In this document: in pieces, positions 24,913-33,526 of the stretch | Layout of the letters: each line of letters opens with the position of its first letter | Numbering within the stretch: position 1 is the first letter of the stretch | DNA from: Planctomycetota bacterium | GTDB lineage: Bacteria > Planctomycetota > Phycisphaerae > UBA1845 | DNA length: 53,823 nucleotides | NCBI GenBank assembly: GCA_016208685.1 | Contig: JACQXM010000061.1 | Location: forward strand, 1-53,823 | Reading direction: 5' to 3' | Program-made: the position numbers and the translations under genes | The notes under the pieces: model-generated | The model's input: the letters and a program-made list of their open reading frames with translations, nothing else | Told to the model about the DNA's origin: nothing | Databases searched by the model: none

Positions 24913-26228
24913 CAGGGCAATCGCATCTAATCATGGGGTGATGGGGGCGTCCCGGAAGGGGTCGGTTCGGGCAGAGGCTTGGACCAGGTCGGTGGCTGGG
25001 CACGGTCGATACATAGAGATCGGTTCTTCAGCGAGGCCTCGCGATCTAGGGATACGATCGTTGAAAGGAGCGTCAGCACGGATGTCGAAGCCCCATAGGG
25101 TCTGCTGCGTCTGTTTGAACAAGTGGAGGATCCCCGCGTGGAGCGGACCAAGCTCCACCGCCTGTCGGACATCCTCATCATCACCCTTTGCGCCGTGATT
25201 TGCGGCGCGGAAACGTGGACGGAGATCGAGCTTTTCGGTTGGGCAAAGTTCGAGTAGCTTCGGACCTTCCTGCCGTTGCCGCACGGCATTCCGTCGTATG
25301 ATACCTTCGGGCGGGTCTTCGCGCGCCTGAACCCGGGCGAACTGGAGCGGTGTTTCCAGGCCTGGACTCAGGCCTTGGCCACCGCCGGCGGCGGACGGTT
25401 GATCGCCTTCGATGGCAAGACCATCGGCCGCAGCTTCGACAAGGCCAACGGCAGGGCCTCCATTCACATGGTCAGCGCCTGGTGTCAGGCCAATCGCTTG
25501 GTCCTGGGACAACGGGCAACCGACGAAAAGAGCAATGAAATCAAGGCGAGTCCGCAGCTTCTGGCGTTGCTGGATGTCACGGATGCGGTGGTGACGATTG
25601 ACGCCATGGGCTGCCGGACGACCATCGCCCGTCAAATCGTCGAGCAGGGCGGGCACTATGTGCTTCAGGTCAAGAAGAACCAGGACACGCTTTACGAACG
25701 GATCAAGGGAACCTTCGACGAACTAACCGTCCGTCCGATTGGCGGCGTGACCGTCTCGTTCCATGAGGATGTGGATGCCGGGCACGGCCGGATTGAGACG
25801 CGCCGCCTCTGGACGACCGACTGGACCGATTGGTACGCCCAGCGTGGGGAGTGGGCGGGGCTGCGGAGCTTTGTGTGCGTGGAGTCGGAACGCATGGCCG
25901 AGGGGCCGACCTCGACCGACCGGCGGTATTGCATCACCGACCTGGGCGGGATCGACGCACCGACCATGCTGGAGTACGTCCGGGGGCATTGGGGCATCGA
26001 GAACCAGCTTCACTGGTCGCTCGACGTGGCGTTTCGGGAAGACACACTACGACAGCGAGTGGGCCATTCGGCGGAGAACCTGTCCCGAATCCGCCGACTG
26101 GCCCTGAACCTCCTCCGCAAGGATAGAACCTGCCGTGCCGGCATCAACGGAAAACGGCTCCAGGCCTGCCTGAAGGAGGAGTACCTAACCCGCCTCCTGA
26201 GCCAGGGAGTTTAGATGCGATTGCCCTG
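24913..26228 (+). mobile_element. ISAs1-family insertion sequence
   Basis: About 1316 bp bounded by inverted repeats: CAGGGCAATCGCATCTAA at the left end (24913-24930) and its exact complement at the right end (26211-26228). One adjacent G/C pair also matches. The transposase stop codon lies inside the right repeat. No convincing target duplication is seen in the flanks (…ATCCTGCAGG / CGCTGGATTG…), so the target copy may have been lost or the ends rearranged. It sits upstream of the S8 protease gene. Confidence 0.88.
25102..26214 (+). pseudogene. ISAs1 transposase interrupted by an in-frame TAG
   Basis: The C-terminal 312 residues (from a TTG at 25276) hold the DDE core: IAFDGKTIGRSFDKANG (first Asp), VVTIDAMGCR (second Asp) and YVRGHWGIENQLHWSLDVAF (Glu). 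In the same frame just upstream, 25123-25254 encodes the family's N-terminal domain ([40 protein letters not shown]) and runs into TAG at 25255-25257, then LRTFLPLPHGIPSYDTFGRVF. Family members have Trp at about the TAG position, so a single TGG-to-TAG change explains it. A further in-frame TAG lies at 25096-25098, before the conserved start. Restarting at 25276 would give a protein without the N-terminal domain, probably inactive. Confidence 0.82.
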
Positions 26229-26331
26229 CGCTGGATTGCCGCGACGAGTAGTGGGCCTTGCGGCCACCCGCGCTGCGTGATCGAATAGCTCTTCGCAGTA
26301 TCGCCCGGAGGGCCCTATCGGAGTATGCTTC

Positions 26332-27384
26332 GTGCATCGAGCCTGTCTCGTTTCAGTCGTAGCCGTTGTCGCCCGGTTGGCGGCGGCGGACGAGATCATC
26401 TACCAGTACGAAGCGACGACGACGCCGTATCACCCGTCCGCCGGTTGGATTATTGCCGACGCCTGCGACCCGCCGTGCAGCGAGTCGGTTCAGGGTGGCC
26501 GGTTCCGGTTATCCTGGGCTCAAGCAGACAACCTCGCGAACTACCACTACTGGATCAGTCAGCCGCCCCAGGCTCGGCCCCCGACACTTTGGGTCGAGTG
26601 GCGCTTCCGCTCCAACCACCCCCTCGGCCCGAACTTCACGGGCTGCGACGGGGAATTCAGCATTCGCTACCGATCAATGCTCGAGCCGACCAACATGTAC
26701 GGCGATGCGGCGATTTCCAACAGCGGGCCGGGCTTCATCGAACCGCTGCCCTTCAACGAGTTCCACACCTACCGCTACGAGAGCGCCGACGGCCAGAACT
26801 TCCGCGTCTGGGCCAACGGCAAGCTGCTGACGGATAGCGACGCGAATAACGTCGACACGGGGTTCTCATATGTACAGCTCCGCGGGTATGGTGGCTGCAT
26901 CAGCGATCAGATTCCCAACATGGTCAACGAGTGGGACTACGTCCGCTACGGCACGATCTCCGACGGCGCGCGGATCGTGGCGGTTGATCCGCCGGCCGGT
27001 GTTTTCGATCCCGGACAGTACACGTCCTTCGACCGCTTCGCCGTGACCTTCGACGCCCCCAACTTCGTGCCCATCAGCGGCATCACCGTCGAGGCCACGG
27101 GCGGTGTTGCCCCCGCCGTCACCTTCGTCCGCCGTCGCGACAACGACGGCCCCGAGACCTTCGAGGTAGTTCTTGATCACGCCCTCCCGCCCAACGAGCG
27201 GACGCGCTTCACCTTCACCGACGGCAGCACCGTCAACATCGTCGAGTACGACTACCGCCCGCCGCCCCCTCCCATCCCCGCGGTTTCCGGCTGGGGGATC
27301 CCAGTCATGGCCGCGCTGCTCACCGCGCTGGGTTGCGTGATCGCCGCGCGGGCCCGGCGGCCCCTGCTCGCGGTTATCTTCTGA
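26332..27384 (+). CDS. Secreted protein with IPTL-CTERM-like sorting tail
   Basis: The protein has 350 residues; the GTG at 26332 follows CGGAG by about eight bases. A short signal peptide (ACLVSVVAVVARLAAADE) leads to a beta-rich region resembling a concanavalin-like lectin/glucanase fold (LWVEWRFRSNHPL, FHTYRYESADGQNFRVWANG, WDYVRYGTISDGA). An Ig-like module follows (FDRFAVTFDAPNFVPISGIT). The tail PPPPPIPAVSGWGIPVMAAL then LTALGCVIAARARR has the pattern of IPTL-CTERM signals: Pro-rich, a W-G motif, a transmembrane helix, an Arg cluster. Such tails are removed by exosortase-type enzymes during export. It starts about 100 bases after the insertion sequence. Confidence 0.7.
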   Translation: MHRACLVSVVAVVARLAAADEIIYQYEATTTPYHPSAGWIIADACDPPCSESVQGGRFRLSWAQADNLANYHYWISQPPQARPPTLWVEWRFRSNHPLGPNFTGCDGEFSIRYRSMLEPTNMYGDAAISNSGPGFIEPLPFNEFHTYRYESADGQNFRVWANGKLLTDSDANNVDTGFSYVQLRGYGGCISDQIPNMVNEWDYVRYGTISDGARIVAVDPPAGVFDPGQYTSFDRFAVTFDAPNFVPISGITVEATGGVAPAVTFVRRRDNDGPETFEVVLDHALPPNERTRFTFTDGSTVNIVEYDYRPPPPPIPAVSGWGIPVMAALLTALGCVIAARARRPLLAVIF

Positions 27385-27534
27385 GGTTCAAGACCTGCCC
27401 AGCGGTAGCCTCGCCGCGCGCCGGGCACTCCCGTGGTTCTGCCCTGTCCGACCGGACCACGGACCGCCACCGGACGCGCTTCCGACCGGCAGAGTCGCCC
27501 GGCCGTCGGACGCGGCACTCGCGCGGTGCAGCGC

Positions 27535-28122
27535 CTAGGGCCCCATTCCGACGCCGCAGCACACCAGTACGGGGACCAGCCCCGCGACCAGCAGCGACGC
27601 CACCGCGAACTTGCGGCGGTAAGCCCGCCGCAGCCCCATCAACCCGCACACCAGCGTGGCAACCCAGGCGAGCCCGGTGCCGAAGAAGGTGACGGAGAAC
27701 GCCACGAACCACGCCGGCGGCCCTCCAGGCTGAGTCAAAAAGGCCTCACGAATCTCGACGAGCCGATTCATGTCGCCGGCCTCGACGGCCTCCATCGCGG
27801 TTTTGATGGTTGGTTCTATCTCATGGAAGTTGCTCTTCATGATCGTCGCGGCGGTGGCATAGAGAACCAGAGAGAAACAGGCAAACCCCAGCGCCGCGAC
27901 GGCCAGGGCGTTGCCGCGCGCCGGCGCCGGCGCCGGCGCGAACGAACCCGCGGGCGCCGAGATGGGCGAAGCACTGGGTATGCCCCGCGCCACGTCCAGG
28001 GTCGATTCGCGCGGCGCGGTGACCGTCTTGCGGCAATAGGGGCAGATCACCGGTTTCAACGACCATTCGTCATCGACCTCGATGGGCTGGGCGCAGGCAC
28101 TGCACAGAAAACGAATCGCCAT
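27535..28122 (-). CDS. Zinc-ribbon membrane protein
   Basis: The protein has 195 residues from the ATG at 28122 (MAIRFLCSACAQPIEVDDEW). The ATG is chosen because the zinc ribbon begins at once; the upstream frame is repeat-like. Cysteines in CSACAQPI and ICPYCRKTV form a CxxC-CxxC zinc ribbon (residues 7-33). An Ala/Pro linker follows, with a GCGCCGGCGCCGGC DNA repeat. Two to three membrane helices come next (ALAVAALGFACFSLVLYATA; AWFVAFSVTFFGTGLAWVATL; AVASLLVAGLVPVLV). A common type of small planctomycete/myxobacterial membrane protein of unknown role. Confidence 0.65.
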   Translation of the reverse strand: MAIRFLCSACAQPIEVDDEWSLKPVICPYCRKTVTAPRESTLDVARGIPSASPISAPAGSFAPAPAPARGNALAVAALGFACFSLVLYATAATIMKSNFHEIEPTIKTAMEAVEAGDMNRLVEIREAFLTQPGGPPAWFVAFSVTFFGTGLAWVATLVCGLMGLRRAYRRKFAVASLLVAGLVPVLVCCGVGMGP

Positions 28123-29095
28123 GCGGCGGATGGTAGCCGCGCGGCCCGCGCGGTCAATGCGTGGCTCGCGCCACATCGAGCAGCGGGTGCAGCCCGCGGA
28201 CCGTGGCACGACCTCGTTTCCGGATGCTCGCCGCGGGACGTCGACGACCCGGGCGTTGTGCGCAGCGATCCGCTTGTCTCGTAGCGGTGCGCAAGTCGCG
28301 CCCGGGCAACGCCGTGAACTGAAGGTCTCGCACGACCACGAATCACTACCGAAGCCGCCGGCAACGCACCCCAAAAAAGCCTGCGACCTCGTCCGAATCC
28401 TCGCGTTCCGTGGCACAGTTCACGCCGTTGCCCGCCCGCCGGGCGCGGGCGCCGCCCGCGCACCGTGGCCGAGTGCCGGGCATGCGGCACGCTCGAGCCC
28501 CGCCAGGGGCGATACCCCCTAGCCCACGGCGTAAGCCGTGGGAATTGACGAGCAGGATGAGGCTAAGCCCCGTCAGGGGCGACACATGTAGGTGCCGCCC
28601 GCTGACGCGGGCTGAGCCATCGGCGCGCCGCGCGCAGGCATGTGGCCAGCATAGTGGAGCAAGCCGCCCACTGACGCGGGCTGTGGCGTCGACAGGCCCC
28701 AGGGTTCCGATCCGTCGGCGTAGTGAATCGCATCGTCCGCTGACGCGGGCTGAGCCGTCGAAGCGCCGCGCACCGGGTGTCGGGAGATAGATCGTGCCAC
28801 AATTCGTGGGATGCACATCGAGCAGCGCCGCGTTCTGCGCCCCCACGGTCGCGCCGCAACGCTGTCCCCGAGGGTCGGCGCAGCTTTCGCTTGCCGCAAG
28901 CGCAGGTTCGGCCCCCGACCGGGCGCCGCGCGCCGCAGTGTGGGGCTCAAGCGACTCAAAAGAGACTTCCGATAGCTGGTTCACCCGGCGGCGGCTCCGC
29001 CACCGCGGCTTGCGCCGATGCGCCAGGCACTCGGCGTGCGCCGATGGAGGGATCGACGGCAGGGTCGTCAACGGCGCGCCAGGAAAGGAAACCCA
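28123..29095. repeat. Intergenic region with palindromes and a 69-bp-period array
   Basis: No convincing gene. Palindromes: AGCCCCGCCAGGGGCG (28496-28511), AGCCCACGGCGTAAGCCGTG (from 28521) and AAGCCCCGTCAGGGGCGACA (from 28565). The box (C)RCTGACGCGGGCTG starts at 28600, 28669 and 28738, exactly 69 bp apart, with the sequence between boxes strongly diverged. In one frame the array encodes repeats of (S/A)xxQPASxGG, which I take as by-products. Confidence 0.65.
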
Positions 29096-29299
29096 ATGCC
29101 AAAGACTGACACCATGGAAGCCATCATGAAGCTCAACCCCACGGCTCGACCCGACTTCCTCTCCGGGTTCTCCGGCGAGGACCTGACGGACTATCTGCAT
29201 CGCCTGCGCACCGTCGGCGGCCCCGGCGAGACGACGTTCGACGAGGCCACATACGATGGCCGCCTGCCCACGTTCGACGCCTTCCGCGCCCGGACGTAG
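29096..29299 (+). CDS. Small conserved-looking protein of unknown function
   Basis: The protein has 67 residues; ATG at 29096 has AGGAAAGGAA 6-15 bases upstream, the strongest ribosome-binding site in this stretch. The sequence MKLNPTARPDFLSGFSGEDL followed by TDYLHRLRTV has normal, non-repeat composition and a predicted amphipathic helix. I do not recognise a named family; the NP.ARPDFL start reminds me of short planctomycete hypothetical proteins. No membrane segment or cysteines. Confidence 0.55.
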   Translation: MPKTDTMEAIMKLNPTARPDFLSGFSGEDLTDYLHRLRTVGGPGETTFDEATYDGRLPTFDAFRART

Positions 29300-29648
29300 A
29301 CTCGACTGCCCACGACGGCGACTGCCGAACCCGCGAGCCCTCCGGCACCGCCGCCGCTCCCGCTCCTCCGTCGCACGCCGGCGGCGACCGCTTCCACCCG
29401 CGCCAACTCTCGATGACTGCGGACGATTGCGCAGGACTGCGCCATTCCGCGCAGCCAACCGCGCTCAGTTCGCCCCCAATCACCCGTGCCCGCCGGCCCA
29501 TCCCGCTCCGCATTACGCGAAACGAGACCAGCGCCCCGAATGCGAACGCGGAGAGTTGACGAATTCCATAATCCGGCTACACCTTGGAGTCGATGAGGGA
29601 AGCGCGCCCACCCCTGGAACGCCGTTTGCCAGGATCGGACGTTGAAGC
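29300..29648. other. Intergenic spacer, nothing recognised
   Basis: 349 bases without a credible gene, strong hairpin or recognised repeat. Confidence 0.4.
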
Positions 29649-30221
29649 ATGATGCGTACTCGATCAGTCCATTCCGAAGCGGGACCGGGAATATCGGTCC
29701 TCACCGCGTCTGCGTGGCGCGGCTTCTGGGGACTGATGATTTACGGGCACGCCGGTGCGGCGCTTTCCGCGTGGACGGATTGCCTTGCCGCGCCCGCGGG
29801 GCTGGGCGGTTCGGCGGCGCTGCGTGCCGTCGTGCTCTCCGCGGCCGTGCTCTTCTTCGGTTTGAAACTCCTCGACGTCGCCTGGCTGCGCATCCAGCGC
29901 GGCCGGCGGCCGCTGGTGGCGGCGATCGCCATCGTCGCCGTTTTGCACGTGAACGTCGTTCAGCGCGCGGTTGGCGGCGATGCCGAATACTCTCCCCTGC
30001 AATTCGGCGCCGTGCTGGTGCTGGGTGCCGCGGTGGAGAGCGAGTTGATTCTCCGCGGCTGTCGGCAATGGGGAGCTTCGCGCACTCCCGCGCGATTGCG
30101 CCGTTGTAGCAGGCGCTGGCCCGCCGCGGAGCGGCACGCCTGGGCCGTCGCCGTCCGTGCGCTGTTTTCCCTCTACACGCCTCCCTGCCGTACGCCCCGC
30201 GCCCCACCGCTGCCCGCCTGA
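29649..30221 (+). CDS. Hypothetical small membrane protein
   Basis: 190 residues from the ATG at 29649 (a second ATG follows directly). There are three likely membrane segments (residues ~20-45, LRAVVLSAAVLFFGLKLLDVAW near 60-80, and LVAAIAIVAVLHVNVV near 88-105, with a fourth near 118-130). The last 50 residues are Arg/Pro-rich and less protein-like. No Shine-Dalgarno of note and no family recognised. It could be real in its first 130 residues with a frameshifted or random tail. Confidence 0.4.
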   Translation: MMRTRSVHSEAGPGISVLTASAWRGFWGLMIYGHAGAALSAWTDCLAAPAGLGGSAALRAVVLSAAVLFFGLKLLDVAWLRIQRGRRPLVAAIAIVAVLHVNVVQRAVGGDAEYSPLQFGAVLVLGAAVESELILRGCRQWGASRTPARLRRCSRRWPAAERHAWAVAVRALFSLYTPPCRTPRAPPLPA

Positions 30222-30512
30222 CAACCGCCGCGTGCATCAAAGGGTGGTTCGCAGTGGTGGCGCCGGTACTCCCCCAGTGGACGAGACCCACGGTCTGATC
30301 GCGCCATCGAACCCCACGGGTTTTCTGGTCAACGCTGATGGTACGTGATCTCCGGCGGCCGGCGCCGATGGCGCCCGCTGCGGAGGCTCCCGGCCCGGAC
30401 CGGCATCGCCGGCCGCACGCCGGGCAGGTAGGCAGGCGGAACCTGGCGCCTGGCCCGCTGCGTCGTTCGCGCGAACGACCATTTATGGAAGCTAACGAAG
30501 GAGAGGAATCAC

Positions 30513-31229
30513 ATGGTTCATCGCACTTATTCCGGCGCCGCCGCCTGCCTGGCCGCGGGCCTGTTCCTGCTTGCGGCGTCGCCGTTGTCCGCGGCGACGG
30601 TGCCCTTTACCGAGGATTTCGCGACCGACCACGCCAACTGGTTCGCCAATTCCGCCGGCACAGCCCCGCTGGTGTTCAACGCCGCCGGCGGCCCGGACGG
30701 CGGTAGCTTCGCCTCCACGACCCTGAACTTCGCCAACCTGACGCAGCCGGGGTTCTCGGCGCCGTTCTTCCGCGGCCAGGAGAACTTTAACAGCAGCGGC
30801 GGAGCGTTTCTCGGCAACTGGATCACCGACGGCGTGAGCACCTTCAGCCTCATGCTCCGGCATGACGCGGGTGAGACGCTTCAGTTTTTCACCCGCATCG
30901 CCATGCCCGCCAATCCCCCGCCCGGCGGCGGAGTGCTGAGCTTCGTGCAGGTTCCCAGCGGCGTGTGGACGCCGGTTTCCCTGGCGATCGACCCCACCAA
31001 CCCCGCCCTTCAGTTCCTCGAAGGCCCGGGCTTCGGCCAGATCTTCAGCAATGTGGGACGCATTCAGGTCGGCATCAACATCCCCCCGGGGCTCGCCGGC
31101 GCCGACCGCGTCGTCAGCTTCGCCCTGGACAAGGTGAGCGTGGTGCCCGAGCCCGCGACGCTGGCGCTGCTGGGCGCCGGGGCCCTGGTAGTGCTGCGCC
31201 GCACGCGCCGAAGGAGTGTGGCGTCATGA
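30513..31229 (+). CDS. PEP-CTERM sorting-signal protein
   Basis: The protein has 238 residues; ATG at 30513 follows AAGGAGAGGA. A signal peptide (AAACLAAGLFLLAASPLSAA) leads to one beta-sandwich-type domain beginning TVPFTEDFATDHANWF. The tail VVPEPATLALLGAGALVVLR ending in RRTRRR is a textbook PEP-CTERM signal: the PEP motif, a hydrophobic helix, an Arg cluster. Such proteins are cut by exosortases and delivered to the surface or the exopolysaccharide matrix. Its stop codon overlaps the start of the next gene (ATGA at 31226-31229), which implies coupled translation. First gene of a three-gene export operon. Confidence 0.88.
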   Translation: MVHRTYSGAAACLAAGLFLLAASPLSAATVPFTEDFATDHANWFANSAGTAPLVFNAAGGPDGGSFASTTLNFANLTQPGFSAPFFRGQENFNSSGGAFLGNWITDGVSTFSLMLRHDAGETLQFFTRIAMPANPPPGGGVLSFVQVPSGVWTPVSLAIDPTNPALQFLEGPGFGQIFSNVGRIQVGINIPPGLAGADRVVSFALDKVSVVPEPATLALLGAGALVVLRRTRRRSVAS

Positions 31230-32353
31230 GACGGGGGCGGGTTTGGCTGATGATGAGCGGCCTGCTTGCCGCACGCGTCGCGCTGGGCGGAGACGTGGTG
31301 ATCTCGCCGCCCAGCAACGACGTGTGGCAGTATCCGTTCAACTTCGATCCGTGCTGTCGAACCACGGCGCCGCTGTTCTCCAGCATTGGAAGCGTCACCT
31401 ACTCGACGTTCAACGACCGCGACGGCGTTCTGATCGCCGCCTGGGATACGGGGGGCGTGATCGAGCCCGGCCACGCCTCGCAGGACTATGGATTGCTCGC
31501 GGTTCGCGTCACCTTCACCAGCATCGCGGGCGCCGACTGGCCCGTCGACCTGACCCCGGACGAGTGGTTCACCTTCGACTTCGGGAACGACGGCGTGCTC
31601 AACGGCGACGGCTATCCCCGCGGCGATCCTCGTGACCGCGATGGGGAAAGCGACGACCTTGATGCCGGCCGGCCGCTGGAGTTGTTCGGCGCGGGCTTCG
31701 GACCCGGGTATAGCCTGGGCACCTGGAACGAGTCGAGCCTGTACCACGGCGCGGACGAGTTCGTCAATCGCCCCCGCGATCCCTTCCCCTTCGTCTTCCA
31801 GGATGACACCCTGGAAATCCTCCACGTCGAGGACAGCGTGAAGGGCACGCAGAACGAGACGCTGAACGTCGGCCGGTTCACGCCCGTCCCCTGGGCGGTC
31901 GGCGTGCCGCACAACTATACGCCCGGCAACCAAGCGGTGCCGTTCGAAGTGTCTTTCGACATCGACTTGTCGCGCTCCGACGGTGCCGTGCGCCGCTATT
32001 TCCAGGAGCAGCTCTCCGCCGGGCGGTTGGTGGTGATCGTGACCACGCTGAAGGAGACGGAGTTCATGGGCGGCGGCAATCCCACCTTCATCACCCGCGG
32101 AGAGCCGGACTTCGACCCCGCGACCAACGCCGGGCGGCTGCGGCTGGTGCTTACCGCCGTGCCCACCGGAGACATCGATGGTGACAACCGTGTGACGCTT
32201 CCGGATTACCGCCAGTTTCCCCGTTGTCTGAACGGGCCGGAGCAGGCGGTGCCGGATCCCGGCGGCTGTCTGCCGTTCTTCGATCTGGATGAGGACGACG
32301 ACGTCGATTTGCGGGACGTGTCGGGTTTTGTGGACCGTTTCATCGGAGCCTGA
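31226..32353 (+). CDS. Secreted protein with dockerin-like C-terminus
   Basis: The protein has 375 residues; ATG at 31226 overlaps the upstream TGA by the ATGA arrangement. A signal peptide (WLMMSGLLAARVALGG) is followed by a domain of unknown family with acidic loops (WFTFDFGNDGVLNGDGYPRG) and DPRDRDGESDDLD. The end carries a dockerin-like pair of calcium loops, GDIDGDNRVTLPDYRQFPRC and FFDLDEDDDVDLRDVSGFVD. It is probably exported together with the PEP-CTERM protein, perhaps attached to it or to the matrix. Function unknown. Confidence 0.7.
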   Translation: MRRGRVWLMMSGLLAARVALGGDVVISPPSNDVWQYPFNFDPCCRTTAPLFSSIGSVTYSTFNDRDGVLIAAWDTGGVIEPGHASQDYGLLAVRVTFTSIAGADWPVDLTPDEWFTFDFGNDGVLNGDGYPRGDPRDRDGESDDLDAGRPLELFGAGFGPGYSLGTWNESSLYHGADEFVNRPRDPFPFVFQDDTLEILHVEDSVKGTQNETLNVGRFTPVPWAVGVPHNYTPGNQAVPFEVSFDIDLSRSDGAVRRYFQEQLSAGRLVVIVTTLKETEFMGGGNPTFITRGEPDFDPATNAGRLRLVLTAVPTGDIDGDNRVTLPDYRQFPRCLNGPEQAVPDPGGCLPFFDLDEDDDVDLRDVSGFVDRFIGA

Positions 32354-32357
32354 AGCC

Positions 32358-33170
32358 ATGAGGATGCATCGAACTTCCGCCGGAGCGTTCACGCTCATCG
32401 AGATGTTGAGCGTCATGGCCATGATCTCGCTGCTTATCTCCATCCTGCTTCCTTCGCTGAACCGTGCCCGGGAGCAGGCCAAGCAGGCGGTGTGTCGCAA
32501 CAACCTGCGCAGCATCTGGACCGGCGTTTTACAGTATTCCAGCGTCAGCAAGGACCGCGTGCCCTTCATGGAGGACATCAACGAGGGCAACCCCGACGCC
32601 GATCCCTTCGATCCCAAGTGCGGGAGCACCGTAGGACGGGTGCTGCTCGACTACGTCAACGCCGGAAGCTGGCGCTGCCCGGGCGCCGTCCGCGGGTTTC
32701 CCGAAAGCGCCGGGCCGCAAGGCTGGACCATGACCTACTGGTTCCGCAGCGCCGGGCCGGTGGGCAAGGGCGTTCCCTTCCACGCCACGCCCTGGGGCAC
32801 GGGCAAGAGCATGGACCCGCTGGTGAGCAACTACGTCAACTTTGACGGCCGACCGCTCAAGTACATCAGCGGCCGGCGGCATACGCCCAGCAACCCCAAC
32901 GCCCCCAACCGCGACGCCGTCGGCCCGTGGACCTTCTCCTACCCCATCATCGCGGACTTAATCAGCGGGGTGGAAACGGAGGGCACGCCGAAGTACCCGC
33001 ACGTGGGCGTGGTGGATCAGCGGCTGGACTTGCAGGCGGCGCGGCCGAAATTCGAGAAAGCCGCCGGCGTCGGCAAGCTCCCCTCGCGCATGGAGCTGCA
33101 CGCTGAGAGCGACCAGGTGATGGAGATTTACCTGACGCGCGTGCCCTACCCTCACAAGCCGGGATATTAG
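32358..33170 (+). CDS. Prepilin-type N-terminal methylation protein (pseudopilin-like)
   Basis: The protein has 270 residues; ATG at 32358 is four bases after the previous stop. The class III signal is GAFTLIEMLSVMAMISLLIS: prepilin peptidase would cut before the Phe (after G-A), with Glu at +5 and a long hydrophobic helix. The rest is a planctomycete-type extended pseudopilin head with SLNRAREQAKQAVCRNNLRS, the usual DUF1559-like helix. It contains CGSTVG.VLLDYVNAGSWRCPG and a typical SYPIIADL segment. Such proteins assemble into type II secretion/type IV pilus-like fibres. Last gene of the operon with the PEP-CTERM and dockerin-like proteins. Confidence 0.85.
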   Translation: MRMHRTSAGAFTLIEMLSVMAMISLLISILLPSLNRAREQAKQAVCRNNLRSIWTGVLQYSSVSKDRVPFMEDINEGNPDADPFDPKCGSTVGRVLLDYVNAGSWRCPGAVRGFPESAGPQGWTMTYWFRSAGPVGKGVPFHATPWGTGKSMDPLVSNYVNFDGRPLKYISGRRHTPSNPNAPNRDAVGPWTFSYPIIADLISGVETEGTPKYPHVGVVDQRLDLQAARPKFEKAAGVGKLPSRMELHAESDQVMEIYLTRVPYPHKPGY

Positions 33171-33526
33171 GGAGCGATTGTCGTTCGGGTGCTTGTCGGT
33201 TGGCGATCGGTCGGCGACGGTCAGGCAGGGCCGCGAACGTAAGGGAGCGGGCTTCGTTGCGCAGGCCCGGGCGGCTGGGTGGCATGGCCAAGCGCAGCGC
33301 CGCCATGACGCTGCGGAGGTTCAACGCGACGAAGCGACGCAGGATCAGCACCGCGATCCCGCCGCGCCGGAAAAGCGGTCAGGCAGAGCCGCGACCGTAA
33401 GGGAGCGGGGTGAATCGAGCGGCGGAAGAGCCCCACCGGCGGGCGGCGCCCGCAAGGTGGGCCCTCGTTCGGCTTGGTCTGTACCGGCGGAGTTCGGCGG
33501 CTCGGATAGAAAGAGCAAGGATTGAC
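33171..33526. repeat. Intergenic composite repeat array (reverse orientation)
   Basis: No gene. GGAGCGATTGTCG and GTCGGTTGGCGATCGGTCGG tracts at 33175-33215; reverse 28-bp repeats at 33226-33252 and 33383-33409; GGCCAAGCGCAGCGCCGCCA element at ~33288; GACGAAGCGACGCAGG 8-bp-type tract. The ribosome-binding site of the next gene (AGCAAGG) is at 33514-33520. Confidence 0.7.

Noticed and set aside
25082..25198. Short frame from ATG 25082 (MSKPHRVCC) as the transposase start
   Set aside because: It is in a different frame from the conserved transposase N-terminal domain and ends after 39 codons.
25255..25257. TAG recoded as an amino acid (stop-codon reassignment)
   Set aside because: Many genes in the window end in TAG at the expected length (for example rpmH, the phosphatase gene at 48845 and the GHMP kinase), so TAG is a normal stop here.
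28600..28806. Regularly spaced direct repeats that look like a small CRISPR array
   Set aside because: The repeated box is only 15 bp, the period of 69 bp leaves 54-bp 'spacers', boxes vary, only three are present, and no cas gene is in the window.
30237..30350. Possible structured RNA or tRNA-like sequence
   Set aside because: No cloverleaf or strong consistent stem could be folded by hand.
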